64,000 nucleotides of DNA from Scenedesmus sp. ARA3 (taxonomy: Eukaryota; Chlorophyta; Chlorophyceae; Sphaeropleales; Scenedesmaceae), in contig RWJK01001936.1 in the NCBI GenBank assembly GCA_004335835.1, forward strand, positions 57,609-121,608, in the 5' to 3' direction. Positions 22,281-38,670 of this stretch are shown piece after piece (positions within the stretch are counted from its first letter, which is position 1; each line of letters starts with the position of its first letter). The position numbers and the translations under genes were made by a program. Under the pieces are notes generated by a model, which saw only the letters and a list, made by a program, of their open reading frames with translations, did no database searches and was not told the origin of the DNA.

Positions 22281-23794
22281 CAGCACATGTGTCGCCACAG
22301 GCGCTGCCCCCTGGGCAAACGTCTACCTGTTGCTTGCCGCTGAGTACCCAAAGTATCGCTGTGTTGGCAGGCAAGCATGCCAGGTGCCTAGGTCAGCAGC
22401 ATGCAGCAGCGTGAGTGCCCTGCCTGCCTGCCTGCAAGTTATTGTCGAATGTTGGTGTGGCGCTGGCGGAAGCCCTGTTGCAGGATGCAGCTGGAGCTGC
22501 TGCAGTGACATGTGAGCAGTTGACCAATTTGACAAACGTGTGGTGTTGGTGTGTAAAGTCAGCTCCCAGTTCAACAGCCCCCGCATGTATGATGCGGATG
22601 ACATGATTTAGTCAGTGACCATTTGGTATAGTATCTATGAACTCATCTATTGCTGGGCAGCAATGCGTGCTGCAGCAGCAGTAGATTGCCTGCCTGTGCT
22701 GTTTGTGTTGTGTGCAAACTGTGTGTTGCTTTTTTTGGTTTTATGACTGGTGGGACCTGGGTGTACTGTTGTGCAATGTGTGTGCAGGGCAGGTAGATTT
22801 GGTGACATGAATAGCTTGGTGATCAAGGTAGAGACTTTCTTAGGTCAGTGACTTCAACAGGACTAGTTTGTTATTGTTGTGCCCTGTGTAAGGGCACATG
22901 ATGCCACGCGTGTTAAGCTCACCGCATGCAGACTTATGTTTCAGCCGGACGCTAGTTAGGCGCGTTGCAATTTAGACAGGCTAGTCACTGAGGGGTTTCA
23001 AACGCTGCAGTGTTGCCAGATGGTTGCGATTGCTTTACTCTGAGTGTGGCAGTCACTGACGCATTACATGCAGTGTACCGCTTTTACGTAGACAGTACAG
23101 GCCAGGTAGTACATATTGCCAGGTAAATGAAGAACATGTGTGCTGTGACCGCTTTTGATTTTCGACACCCTTGTTGCTCATGGCAACGCTGCATGCACAG
23201 GAGAGGTGTTTTTGCTTCTTCAGCTGCATAGTTTCATGCCGGTGTCCTAGGTGGTTTGTGTGCAATGTGCTGTGTGCTCATGCGGCGTGCATGTTGCATG
23301 ATTTTTGTGCATTAGAACAATATTACGACCCATTGTGCTGCTCCACAGATGCTCCACTCGCCAGCAAGGTGCTTGCTTGGCACGGTGTTGCAGCTTGTTG
23401 TGTGAGCATTCTCCCATCTGAGCACCGTGCTCTAGTTGTGACAACTAGCCAGCAGTGCTGGGCTTGGCATGACCTGCATGGTGTCTCCTTTGCTTGAATT
23501 CTTGTTGTCACGATGTATGATGTGTTCTAACAGTATACACATGTTGTGGCTGCAAAGCTGTAACACGTTACCATCTCTTACTCTGAGGCAAGATAGGAAG
23601 AGTGCGCCAGCCACTGGATCGAGGGGTTACATGGTGTGCTCATGCAGCATACGCCACTACAGACTGCGCCAGCCACGGTATTGTTTTGTTTTGTGCCAGC
23701 TGTCAGCTCAGCTGCAAGGCTTGCCAGTCTTGATTGCCGCCATCGCGTGACAGCCATCCTCCGTCAACAGACTAGTCCAACAGAAAGTCCTGGG
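22281..23794. other. Convergent intergenic region, no gene seen
   Basis: No gene recognised between the U-box stop and the next minus-strand stop. A plus TGTAA at 22552-22556 lies 272 bp after the U-box stop. A minus TGTAA (TTACA at 23627-23631) lies 164 bp past the stop of the next gene. The sequence is GT-rich around 22700-22800. Confidence 0.5.
22552..22556 (+). terminator. Possible TGTAA polyadenylation signal of the U-box gene
   Basis: TGTAA at a plausible 3' UTR distance (272 bp) from the stop codon. Chlorophycean poly(A) signals have this sequence. Confidence 0.4.
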
Positions 23795-26700
23795 CTACCG
23801 CCGCCTGGGTGGGCTGCTCACTGCTGGAGATGCAGCATACTTGCGCCGCACATCCTCTACGATCGCCTTCGCCGCCTTGGTCACTTTCGTGGCACTCACG
23901 GCCGCTGCAGCAGCACCACCACCAGCCCGCGCCTTACTCAGCCTGCTGCTGACTAAGCCGCAGCCAGCGATATCAGCCCAGCCGCCTCCGGGCCTGTCAA
24001 AGCGAGCATTTGCATTGCCGCCGTTGCTGCTGCTGCTGCCGCTGCCAGGCCCATTGGAGGCTGGAGTAGGCGGCACTACAGCCACGGCAGCTGCCATGTC
24101 CAGGCATTTGTCATGCACGCTGGCGTTGAAAGTGTGTGCAAGCTTCCATTCGCCGTGGCGCAGGTGGCTCTGCATCAGCTGCCGCTGCGCTTTGCATTGC
24201 GCATCGGTGACGGACGCTGGCAGGGCGGCAGCTGCGCCAGATGGCTCGCTCAGCCAGCCTGCAGCAGATGCCGCAGCAGCAGCATACATGTGCGTGCACG
24301 GTAAGCGCCAGTGCACGATCACCCAAACACCTGCTTGACAGTGCACCCAGCACAGCACGCATCACATACTGGCCTCGCTCACATGGCCAGCCCAGCAGCT
24401 CGCGAAGCAGCACTGCCGTTGTGGTATCCATACCTGCCAACGTACATTGCACACGTGCCAGCACTCACCAACGATCTGGTTGCTTGCTGCTTGCACCTTG
24501 TCCGACCCCCCAAGCATCATCTGCCGCCTCCTGACCTCCAGCTGCTGCATCTCTGTTTGCAGCTTGCCCCGGCTCCTGCTGGCAGCAGCTGCACCCGCCT
24601 TCTTGCTGCTGCTGTACTGCTCAGCTGCAGCTACTGCAGCAGCCAGGCAAGCGGCAGCCTGTACTCTGCGGCTGCCTTTTTCCGCCCCTGTTGGGACATC
24701 ACCTGTTTGCTGCTGATCTCCTGCTGCTGATCCAAGACCCCATGTTCCATTTCTTCGACTGCTGCTGACTGTCTTCCTCAAGCTGTTGCTGGCTACTTGC
24801 TGCTGCTGGAATGTGTTTGACTGCACGACTGCTTCAGCCCGGTCGTCTGCTGCCAACTGCCCTGGCCGTTGCTGCTGCTGCTGTTGCTGCTGGGTGACAG
24901 TGAGTTTGCGCAGTTGGGGCCCTGAGGTGTGCAGCAGTGCTGCCGGTTTGATGCCCTGTGCTGCCATGAAGGAGCTCACAAGGGGCCCGGGCTTGACACT
25001 GACAAATGGAGCGGCAACACTCCTGCACACATACACACAGCAGGTGCTGCATGTCAGTCAGCTGGAGCTGTAGGGTGCAAAGAGTGTGCAAGGCACACTT
25101 GGCAAGCTGAATATTGAGCCAGTGCAGGGCGAGTGCAGTGTGGTGTTGGGAATGCTCTGTTGGGAATCAATCTGGCCCAAGTGTAATCGTGCACTGCACA
25201 GGGCGCACAATTGCAACAGTAGCAGCGCGCACACACCTGGTAGCTTTGCCAGCACGTGTTATGGCGGCGGTAGCAGTAGAGGAGTCACCCGCAACTTCCA
25301 CACTGTCCGCATCTGCATCTGCTGCTGTTGCTGCTTGCTGTGCACATCTGTGGCTGGGAGCGCCAATGTCGCTCGGCAGTAGCCCTGTGCCGCACAACAT
25401 GCAACGGCAGACACCTCAGACAGGATCGACTGCACACAGACTAGGCCTTGAATTGGCAAGCTGACAAACACACACACTGCTGAACTGGTAGAGCTGCCGA
25501 ACATACATGGCACAGGAACCAGCAGTAGCTGTGCTGCCTGGTTCCATATCACGCACCTGTTGTCCACAGCCGCAGCTGCCGCTGCAGCACCTGCTGCAGC
25601 TGCGCATCCGCCAGCTCAGCGACTGATGGAAAGGCGCTCCTGCAACAGCACCACCACAATGTGATGTGTGCTTTCCCTCAAGGAACATACATGTCTTACA
25701 TGCAATGGAGAGGACGTCAGCAGCAGGTAAATAACCTGCCCCAAGTATTTGCAACAGGGGCACCTGCTGCATCTGCACAACCGCAGCAGTGTCAGTGCTT
25801 GCTGCCATCTGCCAACTGCCAGCTACGATGGCGCATGGCGTGTGTAAGCAGCCTGAGCTTGCCCTGAAACCAAGCCCTCCACACGGGCTGCTCACCTTAG
25901 TAGATGGCAGGCCGCATCTGCCAGTGCCTGTGCCCACAGCCCGGCAGCATTCTCCACAATGCCCTGCCCACTGAGCACCTCTGACACGTAATGCTGGGAC
26001 AGCTGCGTGTGCACACGCTCCTGCAAGCAGCACGACAGCAGCAAGGGCGCGCTTTGTGTGGAACTGCAAGTGTTTGGCGCTCTGCTGCACACAGTGCACA
26101 CATCCAGGCTCCAGCCAGAACCACAATTTTTATACATGCTGCAGGTGCACATGTGCGCTTGCCGCACTTGCCTCCGCGGCGCCTACTGAGTGAGTCGGCC
26201 CAACAGGTTGATGGTCAGCAGGTTCCTGCAAATTTATGCGACTGCCTGCTTCAGCCCCGTTCTCACAACACCGCCGCACCTGCAGGGCAGCTGCGCAGGG
26301 GTCGTCCTGCCTGAACAGCAGCGCCAGCAGCAGCCACGCTGCCTCCATCACCAGTGGCACATGGCTGGGTGCCATCAGCCAGGAGCGCCAGGCGTGCCTG
26401 CCGCAGCAGCAGCAGCAGCAGCAGCAGCAGGTGGTGCGGCACGCGGCGGGAGGCCAGCTTAGGCCTTGGTGCAGGAGCTTGCAGGAATCAGGCTAACACT
26501 GCCTCGCACAGGGCCTTGCAGGGCCAACACAACTGGGGCTGTGATGACACTTAGATGTAGTGGTGCTGCACTGCAAGGACACAAATCCGTCATGCTCCCT
26601 TTCGCCTGCACAGCTGCTGCAGCACTTCACAGCCCGCTCACCGCTCTGCCCTGCTGCGCAATTGGCTGCTGCTGCTTGTGGCTGCTGCTTGCAGGGCATC

Positions 26701-28288
26701 AAACTCGCTGGCACCAGGGAACAGCGGCAATGACTCTGCGCAGCAGCAGCAGCAGCACCGCCAACAGCTCTCAAGCATGCCAGCCGCAGACCAGTCCCTT
26801 TCATGCACTGGTGCATGCTGCTGCAGGCTTGCAAGCAAACACAGTTGATGCTAAGGGAGCTTTGTTCCAACAAGCAGGCATCTTGCACATGGATTGGCAT
26901 ATGCACTGGCTGCACTGCTACACTGCTTGCTGCTTGGCATTTGGCGCACCTGATTGTGGGTCTGGCAGCTGCAAGCTGCTGAATTTCAAGCTGCCGCCTC
27001 TGTGGTATCGTCCTGCAAGTTGCAGAGCACACAATCAACACTTTGTAGGTGAAGTTGTGGATCATGGTTACTGCATGGGGAGATGATCAAGCTGTTTTCA
27101 CGGCATGTTTTCTCAGCGTCCATGCAGTGGGCTGCTGACCACTGCCAAAGCAGCCTAACACCTTTGTGCCTGCCGCTGTCAACAGATCATTCGTTGCTGC
27201 CACAGCAGATGCTTGTGTGGTAGAGTGGACTACAGCAACTCACCGCTGCCCCTCTGTCTGAGCGTACTGCTGTCAGCAGCTGCTGGAGCTTGAACTCCTC
27301 CCACTCCATGTGCGCTGACGCTCTGCACATAGCATGCAGGCAATTCATCCATCGTTTACTTACAATAGATTCAGCTGGAAGGCTGCTGCAGCTTGTCAAC
27401 TGTGCTATGGCAGCAAGCTGCTGCTCAGCAGTCAATTGTACAGGCCATCAGGTTGACGCGCCAGCTGCCGTACCTCTAGCCTGCCTGCTAGCTCCTCGAG
27501 TGCATGCAGTAACCTGGATGTCTGTTTATTGCCCTTCTGTGTTGAGTTCAGTATCTCGTACACAGTAGGCTCGTGCATGCCTGTAACAAATGCTGCAACT
27601 GCAGCAATAGCCTTCTGTCGAGCTTCACAAGCTGTAACCGTTGGCGATGCCCGTAAGATTATGTTTCCAACCAGTACTTGCTTTTTTTCGTTGCCTGGCG
27701 GATGAAGAGACGCAGGATGTCTGAGACTGTACGCACGAGCAGGAAGGCTTGCATCAAAACAGGAATGGTGACTTGACCAGGCATCAATCGCGCCTGAACA
27801 ATAAATTGCAAGTTTTCGCAACGTTTTTCCGAGTCCCCATCTCGTTATGGGGTGGTAGTTGTTGTTAGGGTTTGCCTGCCATCAAATGGCTGGTCAGCTG
27901 GCCCAGCGGCGATTGTTTGGCGTGCAGCGTGCATATGTCTGCTGATAAAGGGAAATTCCACTTGATCTGTCCCACAATGGGCCTGTCGCTCGACTGCCTA
28001 GTGGAGCTGGCGATTCGCCAGGGTTGGATCACAAGCCCAGCCTGGGCCTGAACCAGGCTTTGTAAACGGGCATGTTTGCTTCTGATACCGTGCACGTTCA
28101 AAGTTGCAGAAAACAGCAGATATGAGACAAAGCAAGGGCCAAAGGTTGCTGACACAGCTGGCTGCGATGTGCAGTACACTCTCAATGCAGCCTGCAAAGA
28201 GGGCAGCAGTACATGTGTTTTGTGGTGATGCTCACCTTGCCAGGGTTACCTCAGCGGTTGCTTCTTGAGATCCCCGGTGCTGCGACAT
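23795..28288 (-). CDS. Unassigned multi-exon protein, possible helical-repeat N-terminal half
   Basis: Tentative model of about 639 residues. Exons, 5' to 3': 28250-28288, about 27474-27614, 27364-27399, 27244-27322, 26642-26735, 26280-26397, 26187-26225, 25896-26020, 25557-25639, 25237-25384, 24469-25022 and 23795-24258; phases agree. The start reads MSQHRGSQEATAE. The middle is helix-rich: HVPLVMEAAWLLLALLFRQD resembles an ARM/importin-alpha helix pair (EAAW), and VHTQLSQHYVSEVLSGQGIV and FPSVAELADAQLQQVLQRQL follow. The last third is low-complexity, Gln/Ala/Ser-rich, with basic patches (KVTKAAKAIVEDVRRKYAAS) and ends SSPPRRR. I do not recognise a family; the ARM resemblance is a guess from one segment. 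The second exon's 5' border and the 13-residue exon at 26187 are the weakest parts. It is divergent from the ANKZF1 gene, 325 bp apart. Confidence 0.55.
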
Positions 28289-28613
28289 GATGATGGAGCT
28301 TTTACCAGCAGAGAAGAGTTTAGCTGGTACCGCCCTGTCTTACCGCGTGGTGAGACGTATCTCTGAGATACGCAGGGTGACAGAGGGCTGACAGAGATGC
28401 AGCAGGGTTGAGACATGACGTCGCCAGACCCTGATGAGGTGGCATGCTGCATCGACCCTTTGCACGATACGTCTGAATGTCAAGAGCTATTGTACAGCTA
28501 TGACCTTCAAGCATCGCGTGTATTCGTGTCTTGCCAGTCATCACATGGGATTGACAGTGCCACCAGCTGTACTGTAGACCTGCTGCTGCCTGGTACTCGC
28601 AGCGACAGCTAGC
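28289..28613. promoter_or_regulatory. Short divergent promoter region
   Basis: 325 bp between the start codons of the unassigned minus-strand gene and the ANKZF1/Vms1 gene, so both promoters and 5' UTRs probably lie here. No specific element was identified. Confidence 0.4.
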
Positions 28614-30222
28614 ATGGTCGGGCAGGGATTCTTATTTCATATACCGCAAGATTTTTTTGACAGCGCTGAATGCGTGGGGGCAGCCAAAGCAGCAGAGCCG
28701 GAGCTGCCCTCAGCTGCAGACTCCAAGCGCAGGTACAGTTCAGCCGATCAGCTTTCAATCGTGCTTTCGCTCTTCCTCTTGCTGTTCGCACTTGTTATAG
28801 CATGTATCGTGTGGTTATTGGCGATGCGTGGCTCACGTCAGCGTGGGTTGTACTTGCAGGCCAGCAGCAGCAACAACTGCAGCAGCAGATGACGAAGATG
28901 AGGCAGCTGCTGCAAGCAGCAGCGCTGGAACAGGGGGATGGAACGAGGCCGGTGCTACATGCATCGCTTGTGGCATCGGCATCAGCAGCCAGGGCTTCAG
29001 CAGTGCGGCCGAGCAGCGGCAGCACTTCAAAACGGACTGGCACAGGTGCGCAGTGCTGCTGCTGCTGCTGCTTCTACCACACCCACGGCAGCTGCATGCC
29101 AGACAACCCATTGATTAGCAGATACGACTGTATGCTGAAGCAGGGGAGCACATGTGAACCGTGCAAACATTGCATGCACGCCGGCAACCCAACAAGCAGC
29201 AGAGTGCCTGCAAGCAGGTGTACCTGCAGCCTGCACTGGCTGACTATTCATCTGCCAAGCCCTGCCTCACATCTGCAACTTATGCATCTGATGTTGCTGC
29301 TTCATCTGTCCGCCAGGTACAACTTGAAGCGCCGACTGGAGAAGAAGCAGCCACTGTCAGAGCAGGAGTTTGAAGCACTGATAGAGCAGGGTGATGATGT
29401 GAGCACACCCACAGCACTTCTGGGTCGAAGCAAGCATGCGTTTATATATGTGACTGCTAAGACCAGCAGGTCCAGCAGCAGCTCATTTGTGTAAGTTCTG
29501 AACCCTTTTGAAGGTGATGACCCTGCTGCTGCTGCTGCATGTGTGCAGCATCACAGGCCACACAGCAAACACCACATAGTACGTCACAGTGTGACCATCA
29601 TGCTGCTGCTGCTGCTGCTGCTGCTGCCGCCTTGCTGCTGCTGCTGCTGCTGCAGGTGTCCAGCATATCAGGCTCAGACACAGATTCCTCTGATGATAGC
29701 AGCGATGATGAAGCAGGCGGCAGCAGCAGCAGACGCGGCCGCAGGCGTGACGGCCCTGCAGCTATACAAGGAGCTCAGGCAGTATTCAAGAGCGCAGGTG
29801 AAGGGCGGGGCGATGAGTGAAGCATATTTTGTGGCTTCTGGCTGCATGGCTGCTGTCCACGCAGTGCATTGCAACAGAATACAGTGTTGCGCAGCTGTCT
29901 GCGTCGCATGCAATGTGCAAAAAACGCACAGCAGCAGGACTCGCGTCATGCGCTGGGAAGTTCATAGTGCACATGCCCTGAGGATTCCATCGCGGCGGCA
30001 ACCTGCAATCATATCCTTGTATCCAACTGTGACCTTGTTTGCATTTGGCGCAGATGGTGCAGCTTTTGCCGTGTGGCGGTGCCTGCTGTTGCCAGACAAG
30101 CAGCACAAGCAGGAGGAGCCTTCGGGGCAGCAGCTGCTGCAGCTGCTGCGGCAGCTGAGACGGCAGCCCAACAGCACCAATGCAGCAGCAGCAGCTGCTG
30201 CAGCAGGGGCCAGGATTGCCGC

Positions 30223-30256
<34 letters not shown>

Positions 30257-30328
30257 GATGCAGGGGGCTGCATCTGGATGCTGCTGATGCTGCGCGGCGG
30301 CCACTTTGCTGCTGCTGTTGTACGTATA

Positions 30329-30363
<35 letters not shown>

Positions 30364-32301
30364 AGGGCCTCGGCCTATCACTCCTCCTGCAGAGGCAGCG
30401 GGAGGCGACTCTGCTGCTGGCAGCAGCAGCAGCAGTCAACAGCAGCAGCAGCAGCAACAGCGCTCAAAGGTGCAGCAGCCGATCGAGCCGTTTACTGTGC
30501 TGGCGCACAAGACCTTCCACCGCTATGTAGTCAGGTACGGCGCTGCGCTTGATGCTAATGGTCGAGGTTGCCCCAGCCTGCAGATCTGGGGACGCAGCGG
30601 TTGAAACAATACAGGCACCCCACCACCACCACCACTCAATGCACACCCTATATTCAACAGGCATATGTAGGTGCATTGCTGCCTGCCTGCTCTTTCAGGA
30701 CCAAAGCAGGCATAATAAAGTGATCCACCAACACACACGTGCTTGCACTAAGTATGTGCACTGGTGCATTGCTGCCTGCTCGCCACCTGAAAGGGCCAAG
30801 GCAGGCGGCAAGCAGTCCACCAAAGATGCTAGCGGAAAGTTTGCGCAACTGCAATCCTGTACCATATTTGTGTTTGTGCACTGGTGCATCGTTGCCTGCT
30901 CTTATTTGCAGGGCCAAGGCGGGCGGCAAGCAGTCCACCAAGACGCCAGCGGCAAGTATACAGACACAAGCTATTGATGATTACGTGCTTTTGCACTGGT
31001 GCACTGTTGCGCTCTCGTCTGCAGGGCTAAGGCGGGAGGCAAGCAGTCCACCAAGGACGCTTCCGGCAAGTTTGCGCGCTCCGCCGGCAGCAGGCTGCGC
31101 CGCTACAACGAGGCAGCGCTGCAACGCGACATCACAGCACTTCTCAAAGAATGGAGCCCATGGCTGTCTGCTGCGCAGCTGATCTTCCTCTCTGCTCCCG
31201 GCTCAAACAGCCGCGAGCTGTTTGCAGCAGCAGCAGACGTCGGGCCTCTGGGTGCAGCAGCAGCAGGTGCAGCAGCAGCGGGAGGGACGAGGCACGCTGG
31301 GGTTTTGGATCCGGGGGATTCGCGGGTGCGGCGCGTGCCGTTTGTGACGCAGCGGCCGACGTTTTCGGAGCTGAAGAGAGTGCTGCTGGTGCTGGGAAGC
31401 TTGCGGCCTGTGCAGCTGCTTGAGGATCAGCAGCAGCAGCAGCAGCAGCAGCAGGGTGCGGCGGCAGAGGGCCAGAAGGAGAAGCAGCAGCAGCGGCAGC
31501 AGCAGCAGCAGGTGGCAGCGGTGCCAGTGGGCAGTATCAGCCCTGCTGGCGTCACCAAGAAGCAGGTGGGTGATGGCGAATTTAGTGGATTCAGGATCTT
31601 GGCGGGTTGTCTGATGAGGTGGGGATGTCGGGTGTGCGGATGACCATGCGATGGCTGCTTTGATGTGTCAATGTGTTCGCCCTGATGTGAGAGTAGCAGT
31701 AAGTGTAGGTCACATGCAGGCTCGGCACCATCTGTAAGGCAGCATTAGCTATGGTGTCCTTGTCGTTTGACAGGCGCTGAAGGACGAGCCAACGCGAGGG
31801 TGGCTGGGGTTGGGAATGTGCAGCGTGTAGCCGCCTGTGACAAAACTTGTAGTGCACGCTTGTGTCCGGTGCCTCTCACGTTTCATCCGTGCTGCTGCTG
31901 CTTCTCCTGTCACAGGAAGAACCTGCGCTAGTCAAGGCCAGCAAGGCGGGTGATGCGGAGCGAGTGGCGCGGCTGCTGGCCAATGGGCACGACCCCACTG
32001 CGTGTGACAGCAAAGGGCGCAGCCCCTACCAGCTGGCAGCAAACAAGGAGGTGCGGCACCAGCATATAAAACAGCAGTGTCTGTACCAGTAATACGCTGG
32101 AGCGCAGCACTGGCACAATGCAGCAGTGTTTGCAGCAGTGGTACCGCCCAGTGCAGCTGCTACCAGCTGGCACGATCGAGGTGGGGCGCAGTGTAGTGTT
32201 TTTGCAGCACTGGCACATGATGCGGCAGAGATTGTCACAGTGTTGCAGCGGTTATTGTGACATCTGCCGGCGGCGCTGCTGTTGCTGCTGCTGCTGCCAT
32301 C

Positions 32302-32339
<38 letters not shown>

Positions 32340-32733
32340 GCGCTGCAGGTGCGTGACGCGTTCAGGCGCTTCATGGCTGCTGAGCCTGATGCTTGGGACT
32401 ACGCCGCAGCAGATGTGCCCAGTCCCTTGACAGATGAAATGGAGTCAGCGCAGCAGAGCAAGAAGGTGCGGTGTGCTGATGGATACGCTTCATGAGGTCG
32501 GATCAGGGTGCACTGTCTTTTGCCGACTGTGCTGGCTGATGATGAGTCTTGTTGGTGCAGCAGAGTATGCTGGCGCGATTGTCAGGTGCACGCTCTGCAT
32601 GATGGGCAGGCACACATCTGCGCAGCTCAGGCAGCAGGTCTTGCGTCATGGTGGTGGTAAGGTGTAGCTTGCCGTGCACTTCTGCTGTGCTACTGCTGCC
32701 ACCTCCTGGCAGTGTCTCTTTCCTGCACTGGTC

Positions 32734-32764
<31 letters not shown>

Positions 32765-33411
32765 CGTGTATTCCTGCTCAGGCTGAGAAAAAAGCACGCC
32801 AGAAAGCCAAGGAGAAGCAGGGCGGCAAGGCGCCGGGCGCTGCCGGCAGCAGCAGCAGCAGCCAAGCAGCAACAGCAGCGGATGGGTTTGATGAGGAGCT
32901 TGCAGCAGCCATGGCCCAGGCTGCTGCCATCAGCTCTAGGTGAGCTGCAGTGACATGAATCAGGCATCACGTTTCAGCTATGGCGCTCAACTTTGCTAGT
33001 AATGCATTTGAAGCGAACACGCCCAATGCAGAAGGTTGGGCATCAGCGCCGCTAAGCATAACTGGCACGTGCGCTATAAACATCAGCTCCATCTGTTAGA
33101 GCTCCTGAAATAGCACCAATGAGGATGCTACGATACAATGTCAAAGTGTCTGTCATTTTTTTGCGGCTGACACTGCTGCGTGTGGCATGCTGTGCAGGGC
33201 TGCTGCGTCCAGCAAGGGCAAGCAGGTGGGTGCTGCTGCTGGCAGCAGCAAGAGGGATGGCCGCCCTGCTGCTGCTGCTGCTGCTGCCAGGCCCAGTGCA
33301 GAGGAGGCAGCCCGCAAGAGGGAGCAGCTGGCAGCAGCAGCAGAGGCTCGGCTCAAGGCGCTGCAACAGAAGCAGCAGCTATGGTCAGTAGCAGCGGGTG
33401 GTGTACAATAG
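28614..33411 (+). CDS. VMS1: ANKZF1/Vms1-type peptidyl-tRNA hydrolase (ribosome quality control)
   Basis: Release factor-like enzyme that frees nascent chains from tRNA on stalled 60S ribosomes and binds Cdc48/p97. It has 724 residues in ten exons: 28614-28732, 28860-29045, 29317-29398, 29656-29797, 30054-30534, 31025-31565, 31916-32050, 32349-32465, 32782-32939, 33198-33411; every phase agrees. Domain order is canonical: a short LFHIPQDFFDS motif; a C2H2 finger (CIACGIGI...HFKTDWH, about 79-101); RYNLKRRLEKKQPLSEQEFE; the VLRF1 domain from ADGAAFAVWRCLLL to RRYNEAALQRDI; ankyrin repeat (ALVKASKAGDAERVARLLAN, about 520-560); and a C-terminal VCP-interacting helix (ARKREQLAAAAEARLKAL). The catalytic loop reads RAKAGGKQSTKDASGK, with Gln at about 344 matching the essential Gln of yeast Vms1. 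Poly-Gln and poly-Ser runs interrupt VLRF1. The loop's exon is preceded by decayed copies. Confidence 0.93.
29601..29655 (+). repeat. (CTG)n tract forming an ANKZF1 acceptor
   Basis: Two CTG runs, (CTG)9-like and (CTG)6-like, separated by CCGCCTTG, end in CAG just before the acidic exon at 29656. Confidence 0.85.
30660..31024 (+). repeat. Tandem decayed copies of the ANKZF1 catalytic-loop exon edge
   Basis: Three copies precede the real exon at 31025. They lie near 30660-30720, 30758-30845 and 30874-30960. Each begins with GTGCACTGGTGCATTGCTGCC-like intron, then an AG, then AAAGCAGG- or AAGGCGGGCGGCAAGCAG-like coding sequence (KAGGKQSTK). The third copy lacks one base in the lysine-aspartate region and so loses frame. 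Period is about 115 bp. Confidence 0.88.
32307..32348 (+). repeat. (CTG)n tract forming an ANKZF1 acceptor
   Basis: CTG repeats followed by CTGCGCTGCAG end at the acceptor of the exon beginning VRDAFRRFM. Confidence 0.8.
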
Positions 33412-33537
33412 GCGCGTGTGTGTTGGAACACATGTGTGTCAGGCTTAGGGGTTGAGCATGCTGAACCGCTGGCAGCAGCAGTGGAGGTGCCGTGCATGTA
33501 CGGGCTCACAGCAGCACCAGTAGCATCATAGGACAGT

Positions 33538-33542
33538 TGTAA
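33538..33542 (+). terminator. Possible TGTAA polyadenylation signal of ANKZF1
   Basis: TGTAA 127 bp after the ANKZF1 stop codon, a normal 3' UTR distance. Confidence 0.45.
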
Positions 33543-34596
33543 AGGTCCGCTAGCAACTGTTGAGTGCATTGCAAAGAGGTGAGTATGGTGTGTGTCCTGT
33601 TGTGGTCCATGCGTTTTGTTAGTTGTGTTGTGGCACAGCAGAGTGCTCTTTCCAGTGGCGTGGGGGTGACAAGCATGAGCTTCCAGCTTGTGTCAATCTT
33701 TGTGAAGCCTTCTGCTAGATACGGCTGCCGCTGCTGACAGTGCTAATGGTATGGATGCTTGCTGCAATTCCACGCTTCCTTGCAGGTAGCCAAACAGCGT
33801 GCCAGCGGCAGCCGGCCCGCATGGCAGAGCATCAGTGTGTGGGCAGGCAGGGCTGCAGTGCTTGGCGTGTTTGGCAGCATACTGCTCTCTGCTTCACGCA
33901 GGACAGTGCCCAAGTGACGGTTTGAACAGCTGATGCTTGAAACAGTCCATCCATTGGCGGCTTGAGGGTGGCATCCTGTTTGCCGTTGTATGTATGATGT
34001 GCATGCAATTTTCTTGCAACCCAATGAGTTTTGCAGCATGTGCGCTGGGCGTAGGGCTCTCTCAAACCGTTGAGCCTGTCATTGGCTTACCAAATTTTGC
34101 TGTGTTCACGTCAACACAATATTTGTGGTTTTGATGTGCTGCTCCAGCCGGAGATCTCTACTAGGCATGCAGGTAGCTGGTCATACAGCATGGCACTGCC
34201 GTTATGTTGCTGCTACATCGCTGTGATGCAGCCAGTGCTGGCACACTAAACCGCAACAGCTGCACGCGTCGAGTGCTGGGGTGTTTGTTGAACAACATTG
34301 ATCAGGCGTCTATGTAACGTGTATTTCCTGATGACTTCGTTGGCTACGGTGGCTGCTGCGCTTGCCCTTTTGGGCGCGGCCAAGATGCACCAAGCGATCT
34401 GCTTGGCATTGGCTTGTCATCAGAGTGCATCACGGTGTGCAGCAGCGTTGTGGTACCGTTGCAAGTCCAAAGTTCGGCATGCGGATTACAACCAGGCCTG
34501 CTCACAATGTGAGGACTTGCTCGAGAGAAGCAGGACGCTGCACATGTGGCGTACTACTAGCTGCTGTGGCCATACAATGCCAAGGACCCTGCAGGA

Positions 34597-34601
34597 TTAC
34601 A
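34597..34601 (-). terminator. Possible TGTAA polyadenylation signal of the 12-residue repeat gene
   Basis: TGTAA on the minus strand about 211 bp after the stop at 34812. Confidence 0.4.
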
Positions 34602-34811
34602 ACATAAAGCACCAGCGTGCCATGCACAGTGTGCCAGGTGGCGTGGTCAGCAGACTGCTCCTGCCAAAGCCACACATACATGCACACGACACGCGATGTA
34701 ACAATCATTCTTATGCTGAGGATGCTTGCTCCCTAACACCACAACTCAACGAGACACACAACCAGGCAGTAACATATTTCTTCTTGATCTTCTTGATCGC
34801 GCTGAACCGCA

Positions 34812-38670
<3,859 letters not shown>

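Larger units (their letters stand above)
33412..34811. other. Convergent intergenic region, no gene seen
   Basis: Holds the 3' UTRs of ANKZF1 (TGTAA at 33538-33542) and of the 12-residue repeat gene (minus TGTAA, TTACA at 34597-34601, about 211 bp past its stop). Open frames here are short and unrecognised. Confidence 0.5.

Noticed and set aside
29601..29655. Poly-Leu or poly-Cys hydrophobic segment, possible membrane helix
   Set aside because: It is the (CTG)n tract read as codons and is removed as intron.
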